Shown here: positions 9,079-17,710 of the stretch, piece after piece
Position numbering within the stretch: position 1 is the first letter of the stretch
Layout of the letters: each line of letters starts with the position of its first letter
Assembly (NCBI RefSeq): GCF_017353255.1
Contig: NZ_JAFMYU010000029.1
Location: 21,325-85,324, forward strand
Direction: 5' to 3'
Length of the DNA stretch: 64,000 bases
Source: Fibrella aquatilis
Lineage (GTDB): Bacteria; Bacteroidota; Bacteroidia; Cytophagales; Spirosomataceae
The notes under the pieces: generated by a model
Told to the model about the DNA's origin: nothing
Seen by the model: the letters and a program-made list of their open reading frames with translations, nothing else
Database searches by the model: none
Position numbers and translations under genes: made by a program

Positions 9079-9104
9079 GCTTCAACCGCAAAACGCTCAA
9101 TGTT

Positions 9105-9836
9105 ATGAAGCATATCGTCTGTTCACTGCTGCTGCTGTTCGTAAATGCCTCATTGCTAGCTCAGTCTCCCAATCATGTGCAAGCGTACATGCGGGCGGGC
9201 GCAGGTGGCAGTCGGGCCATTGGGGATGGTACTTCATCAGGCGGAACGGTATATACAGTTCTTGGTAATAACGGCATAATGCCCTACGAGTTGGGTGGGA
9301 GCCACTGGCTTCTGACAGGTGCTATTAGCGCGGGTATTATCGCACCAGTTGATAATCATTTTGTGATACAGGCTGAACTTAGTATAGAACAGAAAGGATC
9401 TGAAAAACAGGTGACGAAAGCAGGACCCGGCGAATACTGTGATTTTGGGTGTTTTCCTTCTGCAGCCAATGGACGCTTTTCATCCCGTCTGACGTACCTG
9501 ACGTTGCCCGTCATGATTGGCTACCGTTCTGGTAAAGCCACAGTGCTGGCCGGGCCGTATATCGGGTACAAACTGGGCGAAAAGATTCAAGGAACATATA
9601 CGTATGGGCAATCGTCGGCTAGTGAAATACCCATTTCCAGCAGCGTCGAGCGGTACAAAAAAATTGATGCTGGATTCGTTGCCGCTGCTGCTTATGCTAT
9701 TTCGCCGCGTTTTGGCATCGACCTGCGTTACAGTCAGGGCCTGCGCCATGTGGCCGAACAGTACAAAGGATACACCGAGCCGTTTTATAACCAGTCGGCG
9801 CAGGTTGGGGTTACCTATGCACTGACCCGCAACTGA
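9105..9836 (+). CDS. PorT-type outer-membrane beta-barrel protein, paralogue 3
   Basis: A 243-residue barrel paralogous to the proteins at 2644-3429 and 3469-4224. It has a signal peptide ending at LLAQ, the common RLTYLTLPVMIGYRSG and LAGPYIGYKLGEK segments, and YAISPRFGIDLRYSQGL near the C-terminus. Like paralogue 1 it has a GGSHWLL segment. It lies about 5 kb from the other two, separated by unrelated genes on the opposite strand, which suggests dispersed duplication. The next gene begins 4 nt after its stop codon, an operon-like spacing. Confidence 0.85.
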   Translation: MKHIVCSLLLLFVNASLLAQSPNHVQAYMRAGAGGSRAIGDGTSSGGTVYTVLGNNGIMPYELGGSHWLLTGAISAGIIAPVDNHFVIQAELSIEQKGSEKQVTKAGPGEYCDFGCFPSAANGRFSSRLTYLTLPVMIGYRSGKATVLAGPYIGYKLGEKIQGTYTYGQSSASEIPISSSVERYKKIDAGFVAAAAYAISPRFGIDLRYSQGLRHVAEQYKGYTEPFYNQSAQVGVTYALTRN

Positions 9837-9839
9837 ACC

Positions 9840-10127
9840 ATGACCGCCCACGAATTTATCCAGTCACTTACTGCCCAAACGCCGCCCGCTGAACTCAATC
9901 CCATTGCCAAGGCCCTTTGGCACGATGCCCGTGGCGATTGGGCCGCCGCGCATAACATCGCCCAGTCGCAAGAGGGAACGCCCAGTTACGACCACCTCCA
10001 CGCCTACCTCCACCGCAAAGAAGGCGACGCGTTCAATGCCGGTTATTGGTACCGCCGCGCCCGTAAGCCCGTTTTTCAGGGGGCATTGGAAGAAGAGTGG
10101 CAGGCGTTGGTCGAAACACACCTGTGA
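9840..10127 (+). CDS. small conserved-looking cytoplasmic protein, unknown function
   Basis: A 95-residue soluble protein beginning right after the stop of the barrel gene, so translation is probably coupled. The sequence is rich in Ala, His and Trp (ALWHDARGDWAAAHNIAQ, HAYLHRKEGDAFNAGYWYRR) and has a helical pattern reminiscent of a single TPR-like helix pair. I believe similar short proteins occur in other Bacteroidota, but no function is known to me. There is no signal peptide, in contrast to its neighbour. Confidence 0.65.
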   Translation: MTAHEFIQSLTAQTPPAELNPIAKALWHDARGDWAAAHNIAQSQEGTPSYDHLHAYLHRKEGDAFNAGYWYRRARKPVFQGALEEEWQALVETHL

Positions 10128-10210
10128 ACCCTCACCTAAAAAAGAAGGGCCGCCTTCCGCAGAAAGCGACCCCGTTCGTCGATGAATTGGTAATATTTTG
10201 CAGAAGATTT

Positions 10211-10276
10211 GAGAGGTAAGAGACAAGAATCAAGACTATCAACATCTTGTCTCTTGCTTCTTATCTCTTGCTTCTC
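10211..10276. repeat. imperfect inverted repeat without GC core (C-word family)
   Basis: Arms beginning at 10211 (GAGAGGTAAGAGACAAG) and ending at 10276 (CTTGCTTCTC) pair with several purine transitions that would remain G-U pairs in RNA. Words match those at 17501, 27184 and 57030. It lies in the convergent space between a plus gene (ends 10127) and alanine dehydrogenase, and its right edge touches the ald stop codon (10276-10278). Confidence 0.75.
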
Positions 10277-11406
10277 TAACTCAAAACCTCCTCCTGCAAC
10301 ACCTCATTAACGGCGGTCAGGGGCAGGTTCCAGGCATCGGCGACGCCTTTGTAGACTACTTTACCTTCCACCACGTTAAGGCCTACTTTCAGTTCGGCGT
10401 TGTCGCGGCATGCTTGCTGCCAGCCTTTGTTGGCCAGTTGCATAACGTAGGGCAGGGTGGCGTTGGTCAGGGCCACGGTGCTCGTATAGGGCACTGCGCC
10501 GGGCATGTTGGCCACACAGTAATGCACTACGTCGTCGATGATATAGGTCGGGTCTTCGTGGGTAGTGGGGCGGCAGGTTTCAATGCACCCACCCTGATCC
10601 ACGGCCACGTCGACCAGCACCGTGCCGGGACGCATCAGCTTCAGCATGTCACGCGTAACGAGGTGGGGCGCTTTGGCACCCGGAATGAGCACCGCACCCA
10701 CAATAAGGTCGGCGTGTTTCACGGCCTCGCGGATGTTGTATTCGTTCGACATCATAGTATCGACGTTGGCGGGCATCACGTCGGCGAGGTAGCGCAGGCG
10801 GGGTAGGCTCACGTCCATCAGCGTTACATGGGCACCCAGACCAGCCGCCATGCGGGCCGACTGTGCCCCCACGATGCCGCCACCCAACACCAGCACATGG
10901 GCGGGTTTCACGCCTGGCACGCCACCCAGCAGAATGCCCCGTCCTTTCGATGGCTTCTCCAGGTATTTGGCCCCTTCCTGAATGGCCATCCGGCCCGCCA
11001 CTTCGCTCATCGGCACCAGCAGGGGCAGACTCCGGTCCGTTTTTTCGACGGTTTCGTAGGCCAGGCAAACGGCACCGCGCTCAATCATAGCGTGAGTGAG
11101 TGGCTCTGACGATGCAAAGTGGAAATAGGTAAAGAGCAGTTGATTTTCCTTGATGAGCGGATACTCCTGAGCGATGGGTTCCTTTACCTTGATAATCATC
11201 TCGGCAATGCCGTAGATTTCTTCAATGGTGGGGAGCATAATGGCCCCAGCTCCGATATATTCTTCATCGCTGAAGCCGCTGCCTTCGCCGGCGTTCACCT
11301 GCACATAAACGGTATGACTAGCCTTACGTAGTTCAGCTACACCAGCGGGCGTGAGTGCCACGCGGTTTTCATTATTCTTAATCTCTTTGGGAACGCCAAT
11401 AACCAT
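10276..11406 (-). CDS. ald: alanine dehydrogenase
   Basis: This 376-residue enzyme catalyses NAD-dependent reversible oxidative deamination of L-alanine to pyruvate and ammonia. The start at 11406 ([20 protein letters not shown]) is chosen because it gives the canonical N-terminus; an upstream in-frame ATG would add 26 unrelated residues. Residues Arg15, Lys75 and His96 fall exactly where substrate-binding and catalytic residues lie in Bacillus Ald, and the NAD-binding motif is [12 protein letters not shown]. Length matches the family (about 370). It is divergent from an Lrp/AsnC regulator at 11744, an arrangement seen for ald genes controlled by Lrp-type activators, so alanine-responsive control is likely. 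Confidence 0.95.
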   Translation of the reverse strand: MVIGVPKEIKNNENRVALTPAGVAELRKASHTVYVQVNAGEGSGFSDEEYIGAGAIMLPTIEEIYGIAEMIIKVKEPIAQEYPLIKENQLLFTYFHFASSEPLTHAMIERGAVCLAYETVEKTDRSLPLLVPMSEVAGRMAIQEGAKYLEKPSKGRGILLGGVPGVKPAHVLVLGGGIVGAQSARMAAGLGAHVTLMDVSLPRLRYLADVMPANVDTMMSNEYNIREAVKHADLIVGAVLIPGAKAPHLVTRDMLKLMRPGTVLVDVAVDQGGCIETCRPTTHEDPTYIIDDVVHYCVANMPGAVPYTSTVALTNATLPYVMQLANKGWQQACRDNAELKVGLNVVEGKVVYKGVADAWNLPLTAVNEVLQEEVLS

Positions 11407-11590
11407 AATGTCGAGCTGTCTGGATGGGTTTGACTCTGATAGTGCAAATGTATAAAAACAGAATATTGGCGCATAGATTCGCAAATAATCAGGACAAATG
11501 GCTAGTTTGATGTCATTTGGTAGGATATTTGGAAAGAACTATACGCTGATTGATTGATTCAAAGGATAATGTTCTTCGAGGTGTTGAAAA

Positions 11591-11743
11591 GGGTTTATGG
11601 TTGGTGGTTTTGCTGACGCACGGCCCCTCGACTGCGCTCGGGGTGACAACGACCTTGAATCAACTCTTTGATGTTACTCTAGTCCCCTGTCACCCCGAGC
11701 GCAGTCGAGGGGCCTACAGCGCGAAGCAGAACCACAAACCCCC
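11591..11743. repeat. inverted repeat in the divergent ald/lrp region, 26-bp perfect core
   Basis: Core arms 11623-11648 and 11688-11713 are exact reverse complements (GCCCCTCGACTGCGCTCGGG...). Outer arms (GGGTTTATGGTTGGTGG at 11591 and AACCACAAACCC at 11730-11741) pair imperfectly and use the words of 55679-55794. The part CTACAGCGCGAAGCA (11714-11728) matches the core of the 6107 and 55679 palindromes. It ends one base before the ATG of the regulator, so all cis-control of that gene must lie in or upstream of it. Confidence 0.85.
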
Positions 11744-12214
11744 ATGACGCTCGATAAAATAGACCAGGCTATTCTGACGTTGCTGCAAACCGACGCCCGG
11801 CTCACGATTCAGGAAATTGGGCAGCGCATCAACTTGTCGAAAACACCGGTGCATGAACGCATCAAGCGCATGGAGCGCGAAGGCGTCATTGCCCGCTACG
11901 TGACACTGGTGGACAAGAAAAAACTAGGCAACCGCCTTCAGATCTATTGCCAGATCACCCTCGACAAACAAAACCGCGACAGCTTCGATACCTTCGATGC
12001 CGCCATTGCCAACCTGCCCGAAATCCTGGATTGCTGCCGGGTGTCGGGCACATTTGATTACCTGGTCAAGCTGATCGTGACCGATATGGATGCTTACAAC
12101 CGCTTTTATCAGGACCGATTTTCTACCATTCCGGGCATTGTCCATATCAGCAGTTTTTTTGTCATGGCTGAAGTAAAAAGTACCACCGCCGTGCCCATAA
12201 CTATGCCAGTTTGA
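11744..12214 (+). CDS. Lrp/AsnC-family transcriptional regulator, probable regulator of ald
   Basis: A 156-residue regulator with the N-terminal AsnC-type helix-turn-helix (LDKIDQAILTLLQTDARLTI, then KTPVHERIKRMEREGVI) and a C-terminal RAM/AsnC ligand-binding domain that ends in SSFFVMAEVKSTT. Such proteins form octamers or dimers that bind amino acids and wrap DNA. The divergent neighbour is alanine dehydrogenase, so alanine is the likely effector and ald the likely target (inference from arrangement). The ATG at 11744 immediately follows a palindrome with no Shine-Dalgarno. Confidence 0.9.
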   Translation: MTLDKIDQAILTLLQTDARLTIQEIGQRINLSKTPVHERIKRMEREGVIARYVTLVDKKKLGNRLQIYCQITLDKQNRDSFDTFDAAIANLPEILDCCRVSGTFDYLVKLIVTDMDAYNRFYQDRFSTIPGIVHISSFFVMAEVKSTTAVPITMPV

Positions 12215-12394
12215 GGCAGTTTGGCAACGGGGCGGGCTGGCGTGAATAGGCTGATTCAGAGGTCAAATAGTACCCTGTAGAGAATAAACGTCGTTTAATA
12301 AGATTCCCACATTAACTATAGACTACAGCGAGCGCTTTGACGTAAGTTTAGTTGACCGCACCCGCCAAACCGGACGGCCTCAAGCAACTTCGTT

Positions 12395-14104
12395 ATGAAA
12401 ACATTCCTGCGCTGGCCTTCAGCCCTGTGGCTATTTGTGGCCCTGATCACCGTTTTTGCGGCCTGCAAAGACAAGACTCCCGACCCTGCTCCGGTGCCTG
12501 TAGTGACCACCATCGCCAGCATCGACCCGGCCACGGCCCCCGTGGGTAGCACCATCGCCATCAACGGTACCAACTTCAACACCTCGCCCGGCAGCAACAC
12601 CGTGAGCATTGGCGGCATAACAGCCACCATTGTATCGGCATCGGCCACGCGGTTGGTGGTGACTGTGCCAACCGGCGCACAAACCGGTGCCATTGCCGTA
12701 ACCACGGGCGGGCAAACGGTACAGAGCACCACGCCGTTTACCGTAGCGCCCAGCCCGATTAAACCCACGGCTACTCTCCAGGGAACACTTTTCGTGAACC
12801 GGACGCTGAGCAAGGACACGGTTTATATTCTGAGAGGCTACGTCTATGTGGCCGCCGACTATACCATGACTATTCCGGCTGGTACGGTGATCAAAGGTGG
12901 TGGTCCTGAACTGGACCCGCTGGGCAAAAGCGCGGCTGGCACACTTATCGTAGAACGTCGCGGAAAACTCATTGCCAACGGTACGGCCTCGGCCCCCATT
13001 ATTTTTACGTCGAACAAAGCCGCCGGGCAGCGTAAGCCTGGCGATTGGGGTGGGGTAGTGCTCATTGGTAAATCGCCCACCAACCGGCCCGGCACGACTA
13101 CCTATTTTGGTGGGGTTCGCGGTACGGCCGAGACCTACAATGAGCCCGAAGACAACAGCGGCTCACTACAATATGTCCGTATTGAATATGCCGGAACGGG
13201 GCAACCCCTGGTGGCCGATAGCAAACTGGCTGGCCTGACGCTTATTGGCGTGGGGCGTGGCACGGTGATTAGCAACGTACAAGTCACGCAGTGCAGCGCC
13301 GACGCCTTCGCCTTTTACGGCGGCACCGTCGATGCAAAATACCTGGTGGCCAACCGCACCACCCGCAACGAGTGGACCACCAACTGGGGCTACATTGGTC
13401 GGGTGCAGTTTGGCGTGGGCCTCCGCGACGCCACCGTAGCCGATCCGACGGGCAGCAATGGTATTGAATCGCAGAACTACGACCCGGGTGAAAACGCCGA
13501 CGGCTCACCGTTGGTTAAGTTGAGTGGCCTGCCACAAACAGCGCCGGTCTTCGCCAATATGAGCACGTTCGCGTTTAGCACAGCCCCCACGGCCATTTCG
13601 GCAGCTTCGCCGGGCTTAGGCTATTACCAGTCGGGGGTGTATCTCCGTCGCAACACGGGTTTCAGTCTCTATAACTCGCTTGTCTACGGCTATCCCGAAG
13701 GCGTTCGGCTGGAAGGCACGACCACGGGCCTCGCCGCCAGTCTGGCCAACGGAGCCATTGACCTGCGCGGCAACGTGTTTGCCAACACACTAACTTCAGC
13801 GGCCGGTAGTGGCACCATTACCAGCGGGGCGGCCAATACATTCCTGACTACCCCTGCTTTTGCCAATCAGTTTGTGGGCACAGCCGACGTTAGTACGCTG
13901 GCCCTGAACGGTGCCAATTTCAATACTACGGCCCCGAATTTTGTACCTCAAAGCGGTTCTACATTGCTGGCAGGGGCAGTAACGAACACCAAGCTCACGA
14001 GCGGTTTCTTTGTCGCAACTGCCTACCGTGGCGCTTTCGGCACCGACAACTGGACCACTGGCTGGACCAATTTCAACCCCCAGAATACAGATTACGATAG
14101 GTAG
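12395..14104 (+). CDS. TIG/IPT-domain surface lipoprotein with beta-helix-like C-terminal region
   Basis: A 569-residue lipoprotein. The signal peptide ends at lipobox VFAAC (Cys24). Residues about 40-117 form an IPT/TIG immunoglobulin-like domain (ASIDPATAPVGSTIAINGTNF, then TVPTGAQTGAIAVTT). The rest, rich in Gly, Asn and Thr with recurrent TLIVERRGKLIANGTASAP and DWGGVVLIG motifs, matches the right-handed beta-helix-like lipoproteins common in Bacteroidota, sometimes misannotated as transporters. It is probably exposed at the outer membrane, role unknown. The stop codon (14102-14104) is followed at the next base by a 53-bp perfect palindrome. The leader 12215-12394 shows a TAAGTTTA element (near 12342) but nothing else. 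Confidence 0.78.
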   Translation: MKTFLRWPSALWLFVALITVFAACKDKTPDPAPVPVVTTIASIDPATAPVGSTIAINGTNFNTSPGSNTVSIGGITATIVSASATRLVVTVPTGAQTGAIAVTTGGQTVQSTTPFTVAPSPIKPTATLQGTLFVNRTLSKDTVYILRGYVYVAADYTMTIPAGTVIKGGGPELDPLGKSAAGTLIVERRGKLIANGTASAPIIFTSNKAAGQRKPGDWGGVVLIGKSPTNRPGTTTYFGGVRGTAETYNEPEDNSGSLQYVRIEYAGTGQPLVADSKLAGLTLIGVGRGTVISNVQVTQCSADAFAFYGGTVDAKYLVANRTTRNEWTTNWGYIGRVQFGVGLRDATVADPTGSNGIESQNYDPGENADGSPLVKLSGLPQTAPVFANMSTFAFSTAPTAISAASPGLGYYQSGVYLRRNTGFSLYNSLVYGYPEGVRLEGTTTGLAASLANGAIDLRGNVFANTLTSAAGSGTITSGAANTFLTTPAFANQFVGTADVSTLALNGANFNTTAPNFVPQSGSTLLAGAVTNTKLTSGFFVATAYRGAFGTDNWTTGWTNFNPQNTDYDR

Positions 14105-14246
14105 TCTGATGTACGAGCGGTCCGCCGCTGCGGTACGAATTACGATGTACGATTTATTGCTTACGCCAGAGCATGTCTACTTTGGCGTCAGCCATAAATC
14201 GTACATCGTAATTCGTACCGCAGCGGCGGACCGCTCGTACATCAGA
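14105..14246. repeat. perfect 53-bp inverted repeat plus inner core (A-word family)
   Basis: Arms 14105-14157 and 14194-14246 are exact reverse complements. Inside them TGCTTACGCCA and TGGCGTCAGC continue the stem with two mismatches. Outer words (GTACGAATTACGATGTACG) are those of 77-180. It fills a convergent junction exactly: it starts on the base after one stop codon and covers the stop codon of the opposing gene (14242-14244). It could act as a bidirectional terminator, although there is no T-tract. Confidence 0.95.
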
Positions 14247-15357
14247 TCGTTTGCCCGTGGGTTTGCTTCATCACCGTGCGGAGGGCAGGTTTTATAGCTC
14301 CGAAAGCGGCGATGGCGGCTTCGCTGAGCCACGATTGGCCGAAGAGGTTTTGCACCGTGCGCCCCACCCACAATCGCCTGCTGAATAGCCGCGACCAGCC
14401 CGCCTGATAGTCGCGTTCCAGTGTGGCACGGTCTAGCTCGTTATGGAGAAACCGAGCAGACAACCCGCTGACGAGCTTGGCCCCGTGAATGGCCATGGCC
14501 ATGCCGTTGCCGCAGAGGGGCGTAATCAGGCCCGCCGCGTCGCCCGCCATCAGGATATGGTTTTCCACGGCTTTTTTGGGTGCAAACGATACTTCGTTGA
14601 TTACTTCGGGGCGGTCGTAGAGGAAGGTGGCAGTCTCGAAAACAGCCCGTAAATGCGGATTTTGGCACATCACCGCCTTTTCCATGGCTGCAATGGTACC
14701 GTGTTCACGCACGTTGGCGCGGGTGGTGAGGTAGCAGAAACAGTATTTACCGGCCTCGATAGCCGACATGCCGCAGTACCCGTCCGGGAAATTGTGCAGG
14801 GCAATCACGTCGTTGGGGAAGTCGATGCCGCTGATATGGTATTTCACCCCCACATAGGGCGAGGGTTCCCGCATAAACGCCCGGTCCAGCGTCTTGTCGA
14901 GCTTAGTGCGTTTGCCGAATGTACCCAGCACCAAACGGGCCATAAGGGCTTCACCAGTAGCTAGTTCAACGCTACATTGATCGTTGGCGAACGTGACGTT
15001 TTCTACGCTCTGCCCCAACCGAAAATTTACCCCAGCGGCCAGACCGAGGTGGTATAATTCATTATCGAGCACGTACCTGGAGATGCCAAATCCGCCCAGA
15101 TCGAGGGGGGCTTTGAGCAACCTGCCCGACGGTGCCGAGAGCCAGAACTCGGTAATCCGGGCGGCGTCGAGCAGGGCCAGATTTACCCCTAGTGACTCGA
15201 TGTAGGGCCGAACTTCGTTAGAGACATATTCGCCGCAGACCTTGTGGAATGGGTAGGTTTTGCGTTCCACCAGGGTGACGCCAAAGCCCGCCCGCGCCAG
15301 TTCAATGGCGCTTACCAGCCCCGCCAACCCCCCACCGATAATGATTACGTCCTGCAT
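14242..15357 (-). CDS. FAD-dependent oxidoreductase, geranylgeranyl-reductase family
   Basis: A 371-residue flavoprotein. The start at 15357 (MQDVIIIGGGLAGLVSAIELARAG) places the FAD-binding GxGxxG at the N-terminus as expected; an in-frame ATG 45 nt upstream is less likely. Other signatures are CGEYVSNEV, which follows VERKTYPFHKV as in the geranylgeranyl reductase / FixC / bacteriochlorophyll-type group, and the second FAD motif MAGDAAGLITPLCGNGMAMA. Members reduce isoprenoid double bonds or hydroxylate polyketide-like substrates. In Bacteroidota they often serve lipid or pigment (flexirubin-type) pathways, but no partner genes are nearby, so the substrate is open. Confidence 0.85.
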   Translation of the reverse strand: MQDVIIIGGGLAGLVSAIELARAGFGVTLVERKTYPFHKVCGEYVSNEVRPYIESLGVNLALLDAARITEFWLSAPSGRLLKAPLDLGGFGISRYVLDNELYHLGLAAGVNFRLGQSVENVTFANDQCSVELATGEALMARLVLGTFGKRTKLDKTLDRAFMREPSPYVGVKYHISGIDFPNDVIALHNFPDGYCGMSAIEAGKYCFCYLTTRANVREHGTIAAMEKAVMCQNPHLRAVFETATFLYDRPEVINEVSFAPKKAVENHILMAGDAAGLITPLCGNGMAMAIHGAKLVSGLSARFLHNELDRATLERDYQAGWSRLFSRRLWVGRTVQNLFGQSWLSEAAIAAFGAIKPALRTVMKQTHGQTI

Positions 15358-15396
15358 AGGAGGTAAACGGATTGTGTGAGGGTTTGGTTGAAGGCT

Positions 15397-15535
15397 GGTC
15401 ATTGGCTATGCGTCATTAGTGGTCATTCATTGTCACTTGTTGTGTAAGCCATCGGAAGCAACCAATGACACTGAATGACCACCGAATAACCACTAAATGA
15501 CAACGAATGACCACCAATGACGCATAGCCAATGAC
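15397..15535. repeat. inverted repeat between divergent genes (GGTCATT-word family)
   Basis: Arms 15397-15437 and 15495-15535 pair over about 41 bp with three mismatches (GGTCATTGGCTATGCGTCATT). The right side holds extra tandem copies of AATGACCACC words that the left side lacks, so the repeat has grown on one side. It separates the two start codons of a divergent pair (15357 minus, 15555 plus) and ends 7 nt before the TACTTTTG promoter element. Confidence 0.85.
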
Positions 15536-15542
15536 CAATAGT

Positions 15543-15550
15543 TACTTTTG
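15543..15550 (+). promoter_or_regulatory. Bacteroidota -7 promoter element (TACTTTTG), probable leaderless start
   Basis: TACTTTTG matches the TAnnTTTG -7 consensus and ends 4 nt before the ATG at 15555. Transcription normally begins a few bases after this box, so the mRNA would start at or next to the ATG. The same spacing occurs before hisS. A clear -33 TTTG is not seen. Confidence 0.55.
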
Positions 15551-15554
15551 CTCC

Positions 15555-17513
15555 ATGCCAACCTCCATTGCTGAATTCAACGCCGACTGGCAACGCAATT
15601 ACCCTACTTACCTGGGTCAATACCAGTCCGGGAAGATGTCGTACGTGCCCCATCTGCTGCCGCAAACGGCCGTGCAATTCTCGGTATATCAGACGCTGGA
15701 TATTCTGCAAAAACGGCTGGGCACCGACCAGATGCGGCAGGCGCTGGACCCGCAACAGAGCGTCCCCTCGCCGATGCTGGGGCAAAAAAACGGCCAATGG
15801 CTACGAAAAAGCAATATGGTGGGCATCAACGTGCGCACCATCGGCTCGTTTTGGAACGTCATCAACTACACACTCACCCTACCCGCCTGCCACGACAGTA
15901 TCCACCTGCTGCCCATCTGGGAGCCGGGGGTGGTGGGTAGCCTCTACGGCATGGTAAGCTGGCAGATCAACCCCGAATTTTACAGCGTCGACCTGGCCCG
16001 CTTTATTCCCACGCTCGACACCGTCGACAAGCAACTGAAGGTGGTGGTGAACCTGCTTCACGCCCTGGGGCGCACCGTGGGCATGGACGTGATTCCGCAC
16101 ACCGACCGGTTTTCGGAAATGGCACTGGTGCACCCGGCTCTGTTTGAATGGGTACACCGCGAGGGCTTCCGGCTGGTTGATCATTCCGAAAACGTATACA
16201 GCCATGTAGAAGAAGTCATCTGGCAATATCTCAACCAGCACGGCACCGTCGACGGTAGTCCCATTACCTACTCGAAAAGCGTTTTCTTTTCCACTCAGAT
16301 CCCGATCCTCACCGACGAGCAGCGGCACCTGATCCTCTTCGGCCTCCCCGGCGACTATGGCGGGCGGCTGCGGCGGCGCATCGACCTTATCCGGCACCTT
16401 ACGGCGCAGGGGTTCGAGACGCTGCCCATGACTATGGCCCCGCCCTACCGGGGGCTGCACATTGTACCTGACGATTTTGTGACAGACGAATTTGGGCAGA
16501 CGTGGTACCAGTATGCGTTCAACCAGCCGCAGCAATTTTCGCGGGTGTTCGGGCCGTTGGCGCGGTATAAATTCTACCACAGCCTGAACGACAACCGCGA
16601 CTGGCAACTGGACTTCGACAGGCCCAACCAACCCGCTTGGGACTATATCTGTCAGAAAGTGCGGGCCTGTCAGCAGCGATTTGGTTTCGATTTTATGCGC
16701 GGCGACATGGCCCACGTGCAGCTTCGCCCCGACGGCGTTCCGGCTAGTCCTGATGCCCACTACGACCCCTTGCGCACCATTAAGCACTACGTACAGGGTC
16801 TGGGTACGTCCCATTTTGCGTTTTTCGCCGAAACATTTCTAGCTCCCGACGATACGATGGCCTACGGCAACGAAGCCGCCCACCTCGAAGCCATCGATGC
16901 TGATAGTACGCTGGGCGATTTGCAGTCGATGGTGGTAGGGTCGGCGGTGTTCAACGAGCAGCTTACACGCTACATCGACTTTGCCGAAACACGACAGTTT
17001 GCGCCTAATTTTACGGTCATGACCGCCGACAAGGACGATCCGCGCTTTGATCTCTTTTACCGCACGGGCAACGTGTTCCGGTATTTTGTGGGCTTATTTT
17101 TGCCGCAGCTGCCCAGCTACGTGGGCCTTGGATTCGAGCAGCGGAATTTGCACGAAGAGCGCGGTGCCAACGAAGAATACACCAAGCTATATGTCTTCCG
17201 CATCAACGACGAGGTCGAAACCGATAAGGTGACCCACGGTCCGTTTGTGTGGGGCCAAAACGCAACGCAGTTCAATGCCATCCAACGCATCCGCGCCTTC
17301 GCTGAGAGCATCTGGCCTGACCTGACTGCCCAACCCATGCAGTGGCTCCAAAAACCCGATCCTGCCCAAGCCAACGGCACCGCCCTGGCCTGGCAAGTGG
17401 CTGATCATTACGTGTTTACGGCATCAATTGGGGAATCGACGGTAGCCGAGGTGCCCGGTATGCTGGTTTTCGAGGAAAGCGGTTGCCGGGTGTACAGAGT
17501 AGCGAAGAGCTAG
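15555..17513 (+). CDS. GH13-like (alpha-amylase superfamily) enzyme with altered catalytic motif IV
   Basis: A 652-residue protein. ATG 15555 is preferred to an in-frame ATG at 15531 because the promoter box overlaps that extension. It carries recognisable but divergent GH13 regions: I as GMDVIPHT (canonical Asn-His changed), II as FMRGDMAHV with candidate nucleophile Asp384, III as FFAETF with candidate acid/base Glu426, and IV as TADKDDPR at 490-497, where the usual NHD His is replaced by Lys but the stabilising Asp is kept. This suggests a TIM-barrel glycosidase or transglycosidase acting on an alpha-glucan or an unusual sugar. No signal peptide, so cytoplasmic. The last three codons and stop lie inside a palindrome arm. 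Confidence 0.65.
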   Translation: MPTSIAEFNADWQRNYPTYLGQYQSGKMSYVPHLLPQTAVQFSVYQTLDILQKRLGTDQMRQALDPQQSVPSPMLGQKNGQWLRKSNMVGINVRTIGSFWNVINYTLTLPACHDSIHLLPIWEPGVVGSLYGMVSWQINPEFYSVDLARFIPTLDTVDKQLKVVVNLLHALGRTVGMDVIPHTDRFSEMALVHPALFEWVHREGFRLVDHSENVYSHVEEVIWQYLNQHGTVDGSPITYSKSVFFSTQIPILTDEQRHLILFGLPGDYGGRLRRRIDLIRHLTAQGFETLPMTMAPPYRGLHIVPDDFVTDEFGQTWYQYAFNQPQQFSRVFGPLARYKFYHSLNDNRDWQLDFDRPNQPAWDYICQKVRACQQRFGFDFMRGDMAHVQLRPDGVPASPDAHYDPLRTIKHYVQGLGTSHFAFFAETFLAPDDTMAYGNEAAHLEAIDADSTLGDLQSMVVGSAVFNEQLTRYIDFAETRQFAPNFTVMTADKDDPRFDLFYRTGNVFRYFVGLFLPQLPSYVGLGFEQRNLHEERGANEEYTKLYVFRINDEVETDKVTHGPFVWGQNATQFNAIQRIRAFAESIWPDLTAQPMQWLQKPDPAQANGTALAWQVADHYVFTASIGESTVAEVPGMLVFEESGCRVYRVAKS

Positions 17514-17588
17514 GAGCTAAGAAGTAAGAGTACCGATTGGCCACCGCTTGCCTCTTGCTTCTTGACTCTCACCTCTTCGCTCTTCGCT
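17501..17588. repeat. inverted repeat overlapping a stop codon (C-word family)
   Basis: Left arm 17501-17530 (AGCGAAGAGCTAGGAGCTAA...) pairs with right arm 17553-17588, which is about 6 nt longer. The left arm encodes the last residues (AKS) and the TAG stop of the preceding gene at 17511-17513. Inside is CCACCGCTTGCC in place of a strong core. Confidence 0.85.
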
Positions 17589-17665
17589 ATATTTCATCCC
17601 CCCGGAACAGACCTGGAATAGTAATTGTTAAAACTATACGATACGTTCTTTACACAATAACGGGC

Positions 17666-17673
17666 TATTTTTG
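17666..17673 (+). promoter_or_regulatory. TAnnTTTG -7 element (TATTTTTG) upstream of sufB
   Basis: TATTTTTG fits the Bacteroidota -7 consensus and lies 37 nt before the chosen sufB ATG (17711), giving a leader of about 30 nt. It also argues against the upstream in-frame start of the open frame at 17537. Confidence 0.55.
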
Positions 17674-17710
17674 CGTTTACGCCCGTTTTCAAAGGCATTC
17701 GCCAACAACC

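Noticed and set aside
11406..11484. Longer alanine dehydrogenase start
   Set aside because: The extra 26 residues are not part of the family; MVIGVPKE at 11406 is the normal N-terminus and puts Arg15, Lys75 and His96 in register.
15397..15535. CRISPR-like spaced repeats
   Set aside because: The repeated words are short (7-10 nt), in opposite orientation on the two arms and without uniform spacers; no cas gene is present.
15879..16814. 311-codon minus-strand frame opposite the GH13-like gene
   Set aside because: Shadow frame; the plus strand has GH13-type motifs.
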